Assembly: GCA_014896635.1 (NCBI GenBank)
Contig: JADBKA010000018.1
Location: forward strand, 1-33,658
DNA length: 33,658 bases
Direction: 5' to 3'
Source: Ktedonobacteraceae bacterium
GTDB lineage: Bacteria > Chloroflexota > Ktedonobacteria > Ktedonobacterales > Ktedonobacteraceae
Below the pieces are notes generated by a model, which was not told the origin of the DNA, did not search any database, and saw nothing but the letters and a program-made list of their open reading frames with translations. This document shows, in pieces, positions 1 to 7,506 of this stretch (positions are counted from its first letter, which is position 1; each line of letters starts with the position of its first letter). The position numbers were made by a program, and so were the translations under genes.

Positions 1-40
1 CCCGGCCCCCGCCAGGGGACGTGCCGTCCCCTGGACCCCC
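1..40. repeat. GC-rich intergenic repeat, copy A
   Basis: A perfect 9-bp stem, CCAGGGGAC (12-20) and GTCCCCTGG (26-34) with loop GTGCC, is followed by ACCCCC. The same CCAGGGG...CCCCTGGACCCCC layout recurs at 27947-27998 and, in variant form, at 19685-19735 and 22535-22612. The copy is cut by the window edge, so its full length is unknown. It could also act as a terminator for a gene outside the window. Confidence 0.7.
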
Positions 41-136
41 TTTTCTGCTAAGTTAACACCTATGGGAGACACCCTTCCCGCCACCAGAAATAGTCCCTAC
101 TCTCAATATAACCAGGGATGAGAAAAATAGTGATCA

Positions 137-148
137 GAAAACGTTTTC
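137..148. promoter_or_regulatory. 12-bp perfect palindrome, operator-like
   Basis: GAAAACGTTTTC reads the same on both strands and has a central ACGT. This resembles operators of LacI-family repressors, but no LacI-type gene lies in the window and no promoter is evident beside it. It sits in the 187-bp gene-free stretch between repeat copy A and the DinB-like remnant. It may be chance. Confidence 0.2.
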
Positions 149-227
149 GTTGCCAGATTACACGGTGGTTGATCGGTAAAGTCGTTCAAGTTTGATGGAA
201 AGGCAAAGCCCCCAGACCTTCTTTTTC

Positions 228-632
228 TTATGTTACCCGTATTACCGTTCCATTGGGGAGGCGGTGATCCTCGTAATGGTCAATAGCCTCAATATGCAGC
301 CAGCGACGAATCCACTCGTTCTCAAGAGCCGACTCAGGTAGATCGCGGATAAAGCGTTCGAGCGCACTCAGGGTGGTGGCAAATTTTTCTTCAATGACGG
401 CCTTTTCCCACGCCTGGTAGTGTGCCACTGCGCTGGCATTAAAATCGTCTATATCAATGTTTGCGTCAAGAACCGACTGGCCGTTGAGCAGCCGGGTTGA
501 TCTCTGCATGCTCCGTTCCCACCATGCAAAAATATGTACCAGTAGATCCTGAACGCGAGCAAAACCCTGCTTATGTGCGAAAAAGTGCCTGTTCTTCTTC
601 TGATGCCCCTGCGCACACTTCGCCCTTGCCTG
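228..632 (-). pseudogene. DinB/ClbS-like four-helix protein, 5' end missing
   Basis: The minus-strand frame is open from a TAA at 633-635 down to its stop at 228-230. Upstream of the first ATG (507-509) the reading frame still encodes DinB-like sequence: HFFAHKQGFARVQDLLVHIF, then AWWERSM. The family's 'lay down the helix, AWE' segment is therefore split by the apparent start. No ATG, GTG or TTG lies in frame between the TAA and that segment. The first helix and start codon are thus lost or frameshifted, and the 93-aa product from the ATG would lack helix 1. Family members are small metal-binding or thiol-transferase-like four-helix bundles of about 150-170 aa, mostly uncharacterised. A sequencing error upstream could also explain this. 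Confidence 0.5.
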
Positions 633-809
633 TTACCTGCTATGGCTAGCCAGCGTAACCCTCTCGATCAGACCATCGCCCGGCGCATTGGCATCAGATA
701 GCGGCCTCTCACGTTCTCTGCGTCCTTTCCTCTTGAGCCACGTCAATTTATAATAATAAAAAACAAACAGACAGGCACCACATCCCTGAGGGAAGGATGA
801 ACGGTAAGC

Positions 810-1385
810 ATGCAAACTTCAACGGAAACCGAACAGGTATGGCAGGCGCTACACGAGCCGCTGCGCGCCTTTATTCGCAAGCGTGTAGCGGACGACGAGA
901 GCGCCGAAGATCTCCTGCAAGAAGTCTTCCTGCGCGTCCATACGCACATTGATACGCTACATGATCGGCAAAAGCTGGAGAGCTGGATCTACCAGATTGC
1001 ACGTAATCTTATCATAGACCACTATCGACGTCGTAAGATAATGGTGACACTGGAAAATGCTACAGTGCAAGATATGCTACTCGAAGAAAAAATACCTGAA
1101 ATAACAGATGAAAATGTACGAGCGCGGATTGCATTTGCCGCTCTGGCAATGGCGACCTGCCTTACAGAGCCGTACCGTGAGGCGCTGCTGCTCACAGACT
1201 ACCAGGGTCTCTCACAGAAAGAGCTGGCGGAGCGCCTGGGCCTCTCATTTTCAGGGGCGAAATCGCGTGTCCAGCGAGCGCGTGAAAAGCTCAGGCAGTC
1301 GCTACTGGACTGCTGCCACTTCGAGTTCGACCGTCTGGGCAGAGTCATCGACTACCGGCCCAGATATCGCTGCTGTGTCGAATAA
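810..1385 (+). CDS. ECF RNA polymerase sigma factor, SigZ-like
   Basis: This 191-aa protein is a typical ECF-size sigma factor that would direct RNA polymerase to a small regulon. Region 2 covers about residues 10-76, with DLLQEVF (34-40) and SWIYQIARN (58-66), the core-binding and -10 recognition helices. Region 4 covers about 117-165, with the helix-turn-helix around GLSQKELAERLGLS and the SGAKSRVQRAREKLR helix. The tail CCHFEFDRLGRVIDYRP (168-184) is typical of the SigZ-like group and carries a vicinal Cys pair; a second pair (188-189) ends the protein. No anti-sigma factor lies next to it. arsM follows 111 bp downstream, which suggests arsenic control, possibly sensed by the Cys pairs; that part is inference. 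The ATG at 810 follows GGAAGGA at a somewhat long spacing. Confidence 0.9.
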   Translation: MQTSTETEQVWQALHEPLRAFIRKRVADDESAEDLLQEVFLRVHTHIDTLHDRQKLESWIYQIARNLIIDHYRRRKIMVTLENATVQDMLLEEKIPEITDENVRARIAFAALAMATCLTEPYREALLLTDYQGLSQKELAERLGLSFSGAKSRVQRAREKLRQSLLDCCHFEFDRLGRVIDYRPRYRCCVE

Positions 1386-1496
1386 GCCTGTCATGTGTGT
1401 GCCGCGCTGGTTGCGTCCTTCTGCCGTGCATTGCGTCTCTCAGAGCAGAGGTAGATGCGAACTACCTCGCTAAGATCAATGAGTAAGGAGAGAACC

Positions 1497-2384
1497 ATGA
1501 GTACGACCCCACAGAATGACGAACAGGTCCGCGCAGCAGTGCGCGAACGCTACACGCGGGCAGCACAGTCAGTGCTCCAGGGCCGGCAGAGCGCCGGTGC
1601 CGACTGCTGCACCAGCGCAACAACCGCCACAGCGGCGGAGAGCTGTTGTGGTTCCGACTGCTGTAGCACGGAGAACGAAGATCCCATCACCGCGAACATC
1701 TACCAGAGCGAAGAGCTGGCCGGGCTGCCTATCGCGGCGGCGCTGGCCTCGCGCGGCTGCGGCAACCCTACCGCGCTCGCCGAACTCAAAGCCGGTGAGC
1801 GCGTGCTCGACCTGGGCAGCGGTGGCGGCATCGACGTTCTGCTCTCAGCCAGGCGCGTCGGTCCGACCGGCTTCGCCTATGGCCTGGACATGACCGACGC
1901 CATGCTGGAGATAGCCGAGCGCAACCGCGCCGAAGCCGGCATCAGCAACGTCCAGTTCCTCAAGGGTCTGATTGAGGATATTCCCCTGCCTGCCGGCAGC
2001 GTCGATGTCGTCATCTCCAACTGTGTCATCAACCTGGCAGCGGACAAGAGCAAAGTCCTGCGCGAAGCCTATCGCGTGCTTGCCCCCGGTGGCCGGCTGG
2101 CGGTTTCTGATATCGTCTTCCTGGGCCACATGCCGCAGGCCATCCGCAGCGACCTCGAAGCCTGGGCCGGTTGCATCTCCGGTGCACTGGAAGAGAGCGT
2201 TTACCGCGACCTACTGGCGCAGGCGGGCTTCAGCGACATCGACATCGAAGTCACACGGCGCTACAGCGTGCAGGATGTTGCTGAGAGCGGCGGTACGGGC
2301 GCTATTGCAGCCCTCACAGAGGCCGAGCAGCGTGAGATCGAAGGGAAATTCGCCAGCGCCTTTATCCGCGCACGCAAGCCGTAG
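1497..2384 (+). CDS. arsM: Arsenite S-adenosylmethyltransferase ArsM
   Basis: This 295-aa enzyme would methylate As(III) with S-adenosylmethionine to methylated, partly volatile arsenicals in the cytoplasm. SAM motif I is VLDLGSGGG (103-111), followed by the acidic GLDMTD segment (129-134). The three cysteines that bind As(III) in characterised ArsM enzymes have clear counterparts: C88 in RGCGNP, C176 in SNCVINL and C226 in AGCISG. The N-terminus also has three vicinal Cys pairs (C37-C38, C50-C51, C55-C56), as in many bacterial ArsM proteins. I chose the ATG at 1497 because AAGGAGAG lies just upstream and the protein then begins MSTTPQNDEQVRAAVRERY, as family members do; an in-frame ATG at 1455 has no such site. 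It is probably cotranscribed with the sigma factor. No arsR, arsB or arsC is present here. Confidence 0.95.
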   Translation: MSTTPQNDEQVRAAVRERYTRAAQSVLQGRQSAGADCCTSATTATAAESCCGSDCCSTENEDPITANIYQSEELAGLPIAAALASRGCGNPTALAELKAGERVLDLGSGGGIDVLLSARRVGPTGFAYGLDMTDAMLEIAERNRAEAGISNVQFLKGLIEDIPLPAGSVDVVISNCVINLAADKSKVLREAYRVLAPGGRLAVSDIVFLGHMPQAIRSDLEAWAGCISGALEESVYRDLLAQAGFSDIDIEVTRRYSVQDVAESGGTGAIAALTEAEQREIEGKFASAFIRARKP

Positions 2385-2424
2385 CTGTCCGTAGCCGACC
2401 GCATAAGTAAGTTTTACTGCTTTC

Positions 2425-2453
2425 TTGCGTTTTGTCCCTGGCGGGCTTATACT
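2425..2453 (+). promoter_or_regulatory. Candidate sigma-70 promoter upstream of minC
   Basis: TTGCGT (2425-2430) and TATACT (2448-2453) are 17 bp apart. Transcription would begin near 2460 and leave an untranslated leader of about 245 nt before the minC start chosen here. The 2385-2705 stretch shows no convincing gene of its own. Confidence 0.45.
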
Positions 2454-2705
2454 GTATGACAAGGTGGCGCATAGATAGAGTTGGAATGATCTGTGAAGCC
2501 CGTCGGGGATTCCTGTGAAAGTCGCCTATTGTTGTCGGTTCTGCCAGCAGATGCTCGACTTTCATTTCCAATTCTGACACGAAGTGTCATGCCGCTTGAA
2601 ATGGGATTGGAATGAAAATAGACATACTTGTATACGCACCACCCCGGGCGATCTGGCAAGATTTATGATAACCTGCGTCGAGTGATCAATGGGATTTTTG
2701 CGAGA

Positions 2706-3485
2706 ATGGATGAGCATACACAATCAGGGAACGCGGGGGAACAAGAGGGAACGGACCGGCGCAGCGATGAGGAGAAGTCATCAGTGCAAGGATATATCGC
2801 TATTAAAGGGACGCGCAACGGCCTGCTGCTGACCCTGGAACCGGGGACACCTTTTAGCGATCTGCTCAAGGCGCTCTCTGAGCGGCTCGCGGAATCTCCC
2901 TCTTTCTTTCGCGGCGCCTCGCTGGCAGTCGATACCAGCCAGCGTACACTGCGCGTGAGCGAACGCATACAGCTTGAGAAGCTATTAGCCCGTTACCAGA
3001 TGTCCATTGCTTCTCCGGCTCTGGCGCAGGAGCGAGAAAAAGCGCCAGCAGAGACCAGGCCGATTACCTCGCCGCTTGAAGAGTATGGGCGAGAAACGAA
3101 AGAGATCGCCGAATCCGAGAGACGCGATCCACGTATTTTCGATGATACGCTCTACCTGCGCCGTACTGTGCGGTCGGGTCAGGCGATTCATCATCACAGC
3201 AACGTCGTGATTCTGGGCGACGTTAACCCCGGCGCGGAGATTATCGCGGGTGGGGACATTGTTGTCTGGGGAGTTTTGCGCGGCATGGTACACGCCGGCT
3301 ATCCCGATAACGATCAAGCCATCGTCTGCTCGCTCCAGCTCGCGCCGGTCCAGCTCCGCATTGCCCACCTGCTCTCCAGGCCGCCGGAAGGCTTTGAGGC
3401 CCAGGCGCGCCCGGAAGTAGCCTCCATCAGGCAGGGACAGATCGTCGTGGAAACGTGGGTCAGTGGCCGCGCCCCACGTCGATAG
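2706..3485 (+). CDS. minC: Septum site-determining protein MinC
   Basis: MinC, recruited by MinD to the membrane, blocks FtsZ polymerisation away from midcell. The 259-aa product has a variable acidic N-terminus (1-26) and a MinC N-domain (about 27-100, from VQGYIAIKG to LEKLLARYQ). A charged linker (105-145) follows, then the beta-helical C-domain that dimerises and binds MinD (148-255). The C-domain includes the family signature GDVNPGAEIIAGGDIVVWG (171-189). The ATG at 2706 was chosen. The frame is open upstream to a TTG at 2628 and a GTG at 2682, but neither has a clear ribosome-binding site, and this start's own site is weak too, so the N-terminus is uncertain by up to 26 residues. minD follows 272 bp downstream and minE after it, in the classical minCDE order. 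Confidence 0.93.
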   Translation: MDEHTQSGNAGEQEGTDRRSDEEKSSVQGYIAIKGTRNGLLLTLEPGTPFSDLLKALSERLAESPSFFRGASLAVDTSQRTLRVSERIQLEKLLARYQMSIASPALAQEREKAPAETRPITSPLEEYGRETKEIAESERRDPRIFDDTLYLRRTVRSGQAIHHHSNVVILGDVNPGAEIIAGGDIVVWGVLRGMVHAGYPDNDQAIVCSLQLAPVQLRIAHLLSRPPEGFEAQARPEVASIRQGQIVVETWVSGRAPRR

Positions 3486-3526
3486 ATTCAGGCACTGCGT
3501 TCTCCAAAAATCACATCGTCACGAGT

Positions 3527-3703
3527 TTAATTGAGATAGAAAGGGTGGTAGGGCTGTTCAGATTCGATTATTCGTGATATAGTTGCTAGCAATTCAGTGC
3601 GAAATTCTTCTAAATTTTCGATAGTCAACACAACAGTTGCGGGACGATCCTTGCGATTGTTAGTGAATGAGCAGGGTACCTCTCTCCAGGCGCGCTTATT
3701 CAA
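3527..3703 (-). CDS. Small unidentified ORF or remnant opposite the minC-minD gap
   Basis: The frame from a TTG at 3701-3703 to TAA at 3527-3529 gives 58 residues. It looks protein-like rather than random: a basic N-terminus, then RKDRPATVVLTIENLEEF and an amphipathic helix to a C-terminal QPYHPFYLN. There is no ATG, and the frame stays open upstream into the antisense of minD, so this may be the 3' remnant of a larger gene. No clear ribosome-binding site was seen. I do not recognise the family. It lies in the 272-bp gap that interrupts the min cluster. Confidence 0.3.
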   Translation of the reverse strand: MNKRAWREVPCSFTNNRKDRPATVVLTIENLEEFRTELLATISRIIESEQPYHPFYLN

Positions 3704-3757
3704 CGAGCGCCTGAGACCGAAACTGAGACTGCTCGCCAGTGAAGTGAGGAGTGCAGC

Positions 3758-4594
3758 ATGGATAGCCGGGTAATCACGATCACGTCAGGCAAGGGCGGCG
3801 TCGGGAAAACGACAACGACTGCCAATCTTGGCACTGCCCTGGCAATGGAAGGCAAGAAGGTCGCGGTCGTTGACGCGGACATCGGTCTGCGCAACCTTGA
3901 TGCTGTGCTGGGCCTGGAGAATCGCATCGTCTACGACCTGGTGGATGTGGTGGAAGGACAGTGCCGCCTGCGCCAGGCGCTGATTAAGGATAAACGCCTG
4001 CCAGAACTCTATTTATTGCCGGCAGCTCAGACCCGCGATAAGAACGCGGTGAACAGCATCCAGATGGAACAATTGTGCCAGCAACTGCGCCAGGAGTTCG
4101 ACTTTGTGGTCATCGACTCACCCGCCGGCATCGAACAGGGGTTCCGCAATGCTATTGTGGGAGCCGACGAAATCGTGATTGTCGCCAACCCGGAGATGGC
4201 CTCCGTGCGCGATGCCGACCGTATTATCGGCCTGGTTGAAGCAGCGGGCAAGCCGGAGCCGCGCTTGATTCTCAACCGCCTGCGCCCGGAGATGGTCAGG
4301 CGCGGGGATATGATGGACGTAGCCGATGTACTGGAAGTGCTGGGGATCGACCTGCTCGGCATCATACCGGAAGACGAAAATATCATTGTTGCGACCAATA
4401 AAGGCGAACCCATCGTCTACGAGAAACGCACGCGCGCCGGGCGAGCGTTCCTCAATGCAGCACAGCGTATCCTCGGACAGGACGTTCCCCTCAACGAGGT
4501 CGAAGAGGCTCCAACTCTCCTCGAACGCCTGCGCCGCCTGGTTGGCATCGGACCGGCCACGCCTGAGAGACGAGTACGTCCCCAGTCTTCATAG
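3758..4594 (+). CDS. minD: Septum site-determining ATPase MinD
   Basis: This membrane-cycling ATPase binds MinC when ATP-bound and is released by MinE. It has 278 aa. The deviant Walker A motif is GKGGVGKT (11-18), with signature K12 and catalytic K17. DADIGLRNLDAVLG (39-52) is the switch I/Walker A' region, and DSPAGIEQG (120-128) carries the Walker B/switch II residues. An amphipathic membrane-targeting helix, LLERLRRLV (about 254-262), lies near the C-terminus but is followed by a further tail of about 16 residues, whereas in well-studied MinD proteins the helix is essentially terminal. A good ribosome-binding site (GTGAGGAG) precedes the ATG. minE follows after 133 bp. Confidence 0.97.
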   Translation: MDSRVITITSGKGGVGKTTTTANLGTALAMEGKKVAVVDADIGLRNLDAVLGLENRIVYDLVDVVEGQCRLRQALIKDKRLPELYLLPAAQTRDKNAVNSIQMEQLCQQLRQEFDFVVIDSPAGIEQGFRNAIVGADEIVIVANPEMASVRDADRIIGLVEAAGKPEPRLILNRLRPEMVRRGDMMDVADVLEVLGIDLLGIIPEDENIIVATNKGEPIVYEKRTRAGRAFLNAAQRILGQDVPLNEVEEAPTLLERLRRLVGIGPATPERRVRPQSS

Positions 4595-4656
4595 TAGCCC
4601 ATACCGGTAGAGCCGCCGGCCACATCGCCGATCTGAAGCAGATCAGGTCAGGAACA

Positions 4657-4683
4657 ACCAGTGAAACCAGTGAAACCAGTGAA
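4657..4683. repeat. Three tandem copies of a 9-bp unit between minD and minE
   Basis: ACCAGTGAA is repeated three times without a mismatch (4657-4665, 4666-4674, 4675-4683), 45 bp before the minE start. A short hairpin, GATCTG-AAG-CAGATC (4630-4644), lies just upstream. The array is non-coding. It may alter mRNA spacing between minD and minE, but nothing in the sequence shows a function. Confidence 0.85.
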
Positions 4684-4727
4684 AATAGCAGAAGTTAAGA
4701 CAAATAGCGAAGAGAGAAGGTAGGGTT

Positions 4728-5075
4728 ATGGGTGTCTTTGAATTTCGAGTTGGCCGCAAAAAGCCGACGCCGGGCGAAATAGCAAAAGAACGACTGAAAG
4801 TCGTGCTGGTCCATGATCGCCTCAAACTCGATCCCGCTCTGCTAGAGGCCATCAAGAGCGAGATCCTCTCGGTGATCTCCCGCCGCCTGGAAGTCGATGA
4901 GGACCAGATGCAGGTTAGCCTGGCACGCGAGCATGGGATGGACGCGCTACAAACACACGTGCCTGTCAAACGCCAGAAGGTCACGTTCGAGTGGGACCCC
5001 CCCACCCACACGCCCTCGCCCAACGTTCTGCGCGGCAAAATACATGTAGAGGAAAGCGAAGAACAGAATCACTGA
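4728..5075 (+). CDS. minE: Cell division topological specificity factor MinE
   Basis: MinE stimulates the MinD ATPase and drives Min oscillation or displacement. The protein has 115 aa, longer than the roughly 88 aa of E. coli MinE. EIAKERLKVVLVHDRL (17-32) matches the MinD-binding, anti-MinCD segment. LDPALLEAIKSEILSVISRR (34-53), followed by the strand VDEDQMQVSLARE, matches the dimerisation and topological specificity domain. Residues after about 85 (TFEWDPPTHTPSPNVLRGK to EEQNH) form a Pro-rich, acidic tail not needed for the core fold. AGAAGG precedes the ATG. A weak inverted repeat (TGCCT 5081-5085, AGGCA 5095-5099) follows the stop. Confidence 0.94.
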   Translation: MGVFEFRVGRKKPTPGEIAKERLKVVLVHDRLKLDPALLEAIKSEILSVISRRLEVDEDQMQVSLAREHGMDALQTHVPVKRQKVTFEWDPPTHTPSPNVLRGKIHVEESEEQNH

Positions 5076-5726
5076 TAGCCTGCCTATATTTTACAGGCAA
5101 AACGAGCTTCCAGTGTACCGCATCAATGTTGTGCTATATTCATGTTATATCTGCATTACTGGATAAATCAATCAAAAAGTTAATTAATCCGTAACAGATT
5201 TACCGCGATCTTAACCTGTCCTCCACTACTTCTTCACCTGTAACAGACATCTCCAGACTATACTGTCGTTCAGCAGGAATCCAGAAGGAGCTTTCCGCCG
5301 GCGGTAGTGAAGTGCTGGTGCGAGGACTCAAGCAGGACCCGCAGCAGGGACGCTCGTAAAAGACGCCCTGGTTCGATCTGCAACAAACCACTGTGAGGAT
5401 GGTGGTGTGGTAGAGGAAGACGTTGGGAATACGGTGGTGAAGAAAGAGTTCCTCTGCCGGCGCTGGAGCAGGCTGGCCGGCGCTGCAACTGCTGTGCCTC
5501 GCGGCACAGTTCGCACAGTATGCCGCGCCAGCACTTCAGTGCCGCTGTAGATATTCTTCTCCTCTACTGTGGGATTGAGCGTGGTGATGGGATGAGTGGT
5601 GACAGTAGAGGCAGGCTCCAGCTTCTCGCGCGGCAGACAAGTAGCGTCAGCAGAGCGGCCTGGCCTGCCAGTATGCAACGTTGTATCTCAACAAATAAAG
5701 CGGCTCAAGGACGCAGGTTGATTATT
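5076..5726. other. Gene-poor 650-bp stretch after minE
   Basis: The first 150 bp are AT-rich, with TTAATTAA near 5179 and two copies of GTAACAGA (near 5191 and 5240). The rest is GC-rich. Open frames exist on both strands, including a 116-codon Ser/Thr/Pro-rich minus frame at 5328-5678. None has a ribosome-binding site, a recognisable domain or a convincing start. I see no gene here. Regulatory sites for the downstream membrane protein may lie in it. Confidence 0.5.
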
Positions 5727-6377
5727 ATGAAGGGATTGTGGTGGCCGAGCACTCAACCGGGTGCTCAAGAAGTTGAGGACTACAGAGAACAGGTTCAGTC
5801 TTCCCTGAATCAGACACAAATCGGCGTACACGCGCGCCGGCAACTCGTTACGGCTTTGCTGGCTGCCAGCATTGTCCTGGCGGTCTACGCGCTCTATCAG
5901 TGGTCGATGTCGCTGCTGCTAGTCGTCACTGGTATGGCCCTGTGTGCTATCGCGTTCCACCTGCTGGTCAGCAGTAATCGCGCGCTCCCGCTCATGAGCG
6001 ACCAGGAGCGCGCGATAACCGCGATAACGCATAACGCGGCTCCGGCATCTCTGGCTGAAAGCGGGAGCGAGCAGATGAGCAGTGATGCCAGGACAGAAAA
6101 TGGAGAAACGGCAAAAAGATCAGAAAACACAAAGAGTACAGAGAGGAGTGGAGAGACTACGCAGACAGGGGAGATTGAGCAGGCGTTGGCACTGGACTTC
6201 CCACAGACTCCTATGCCTTCCATGCCTTCCAGTCCACTCATTCGTGTTCTAGAAACCATAGACCTCTCTTCCAGCGACGTTGAGCACTTCATTAAAACTT
6301 CCGAAATGGAGCAGAAAATTTCGGAAGCGGCAGCAGAACAGGCGGCAAAGGAGGGTGTGCATGAAGACATGCCATGA
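5727..6377 (+). CDS. Two-helix membrane protein with a long acidic tail, unknown function
   Basis: I do not recognise the family. From the ATG at 5727 the product has 216 aa. A cytoplasmic-looking N-terminus (1-38) precedes two adjacent hydrophobic helices (about 39-58 and 61-81) joined by a two-residue turn, so both ends should face the same side. The remaining 135 residues are soluble, low in complexity and rich in Ser, Thr and Glu, ending in a predicted helix with SEMEQKISEAAAEQAAKEG. The frame is open upstream to 5520, but the 69 extra residues are Arg/Ser-rich and without a ribosome-binding site. The chosen start follows AAGGACGCAGG at long spacing. A 9-bp tandem duplication at 6213-6230 encodes MPSMPS. 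No partner gene is obvious. Confidence 0.6.
   Translation: MKGLWWPSTQPGAQEVEDYREQVQSSLNQTQIGVHARRQLVTALLAASIVLAVYALYQWSMSLLLVVTGMALCAIAFHLLVSSNRALPLMSDQERAITAITHNAAPASLAESGSEQMSSDARTENGETAKRSENTKSTERSGETTQTGEIEQALALDFPQTPMPSMPSSPLIRVLETIDLSSSDVEHFIKTSEMEQKISEAAAEQAAKEGVHEDMP
6213..6230 (+). repeat. In-frame 9-bp tandem duplication
   Basis: ATGCCTTCC occurs twice in a row (6213-6221, 6222-6230) and adds Met-Pro-Ser in the tail of the membrane protein. It matches the 9-bp unit size of four other tandem repeats in the window. Confidence 0.75.
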
Positions 6378-6399
6378 TACGGCTCCATTACAGACGTAT

Positions 6400-6448
6400 A
6401 TGACCTTCGGGTCATTCTATTGACCCCGGTAGCGGGTTCGCGTATGAT
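6400..6448 (+). promoter_or_regulatory. Promoter of the VOC gene with overlapping dyads
   Basis: TTGACC (6420-6425) and TATGAT (6443-6448) are 17 bp apart, so transcription would start near 6455. Two inverted repeats share a middle segment: ATGACC (6400-6405) with GGTCAT (6410-6415) around a TTCG loop, and GGGTCA (6409-6414) with TGACCC (6421-6426). The second covers the -35 box, as an operator would. The first may also act as a weak terminator of the preceding gene. Confidence 0.5.
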
Positions 6449-6531
6449 AGCATCAAATGATCAGGCACAGGAGTGCCGGGAGCAAAGTTTCCAGCCGGGT
6501 TTGCCGGGGATAGAGCAATAAGGAGCGGTTC

Positions 6532-7506
6532 ATGAGCAATCAGCAGATACAGAAAGTCAGGGTAAAACGGTTGGCGCACGTCGGATTATGGACGGCGGAT
6601 GTGCTCTCGCAAGCGCGCTTTTACCATCAGGTGTTAGGATTCGATCTGTGCGGCGCTATTGATCAGGATTTAGAGCTGGACGATGCCAATGCATTTCTTT
6701 CTGCGGGCAATGCCCGCTACTGCCTGGGATTGTTCAGCGATACGCGACCTCAACCTGCTAATGGGCGCCGGGCTACTCCTCGTACACCGCTGCATCACCT
6801 GGCCTTCGAGGTTGACACGGATGCAGAACTGGCGGCGCTGGCGGCCCGGCTCAAAATTGCCGGTGTTGAACTGACGCTGAGTCCCCGCGATGGCGACCCT
6901 GACCTGGGTGACACGCTCTGGTTCAACGACCCCGATGGCAACCGCATCGAGGTCCTGGTTGCCCCCGATGATCTGCTCGCGCCTTTCTCTGCTCCCGCTG
7001 CTCCCACGCGCAGGCAGCATTCTCCCTCGGCTCTGCCGAAGCCGTCCGCTATCCAGCATATTGCTCTGAGGACGGCCCACCTGGAAACGATCGTCGAGTT
7101 TTATACAGAGTCTCTCGGCTTCGATATCTCCGACTGGCTGCTGCGTGAATGCGCCTGGCTGCGCTGTAATAACAACCACCACACCATCGTTTTTATGCAG
7201 GGTGATTCTGGCATCGACCATGTGGGCTATAGCGTCTCAGATGGCGGCGCATTACTGAGCTGGGCCGATCGTCTGAGCCAGCACGATGTTCCCGTACTCT
7301 GGGGACCGGGGCGGCATGGAGCGGGCAATGATCTCTTCTTGCGCCTGGCTGATGCCGACGGCATTCATATCGAGCTTTCCACTGGCATGATGCAATATTT
7401 TGACCACGATGTAACCACTCCTCCACGCCTCTGGCACACACGCGCAATGGCCTTCAATCTCTGGGGACCCCTCCCCTCCTGGCTGCAAGAGGAAGTTCAC
7501 GTCTGA
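6532..7506 (+). CDS. Two-domain VOC protein, extradiol (catechol 2,3-) dioxygenase-like
   Basis: This 324-aa protein has two vicinal-oxygen-chelate modules (about 13-145 and 173-285), the size and plan of type I extradiol ring-cleaving dioxygenases. Domain 2 has the expected metal ligands: H176 (IQHIALR), H230 (GIDHVGYSV) and E281 (GIHIELST). A His pair (H216-H217) sits where the acid-base histidine should be. Domain 1 keeps H16, H88-H89 and E140 (PDGNRIEV), more than the degenerate N-domain of many ring-cleaving enzymes. The likely activity is Fe(II)-dependent ring cleavage, with substrate unknown; other VOC activities such as glyoxalase are possible. No other aromatic-degradation gene is nearby. 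AAGGAGCG precedes the ATG. The last 10 bp overlap the end of aroE on the other strand. Confidence 0.85.
   Translation: MSNQQIQKVRVKRLAHVGLWTADVLSQARFYHQVLGFDLCGAIDQDLELDDANAFLSAGNARYCLGLFSDTRPQPANGRRATPRTPLHHLAFEVDTDAELAALAARLKIAGVELTLSPRDGDPDLGDTLWFNDPDGNRIEVLVAPDDLLAPFSAPAAPTRRQHSPSALPKPSAIQHIALRTAHLETIVEFYTESLGFDISDWLLRECAWLRCNNNHHTIVFMQGDSGIDHVGYSVSDGGALLSWADRLSQHDVPVLWGPGRHGAGNDLFLRLADADGIHIELSTGMMQYFDHDVTTPPRLWHTRAMAFNLWGPLPSWLQEEVHV

Noticed and set aside
5328..5678. 116-codon minus frame after minE
   Set aside because: It is rich in Ser/Thr/Pro, without a ribosome-binding site or recognisable domain; treated as non-coding.
5897..6415. 172-codon Ser-rich minus frame
   Set aside because: It is antisense to the two-helix membrane protein and shows the Ser/Cys bias of a reversed Glu/Thr-rich tail.
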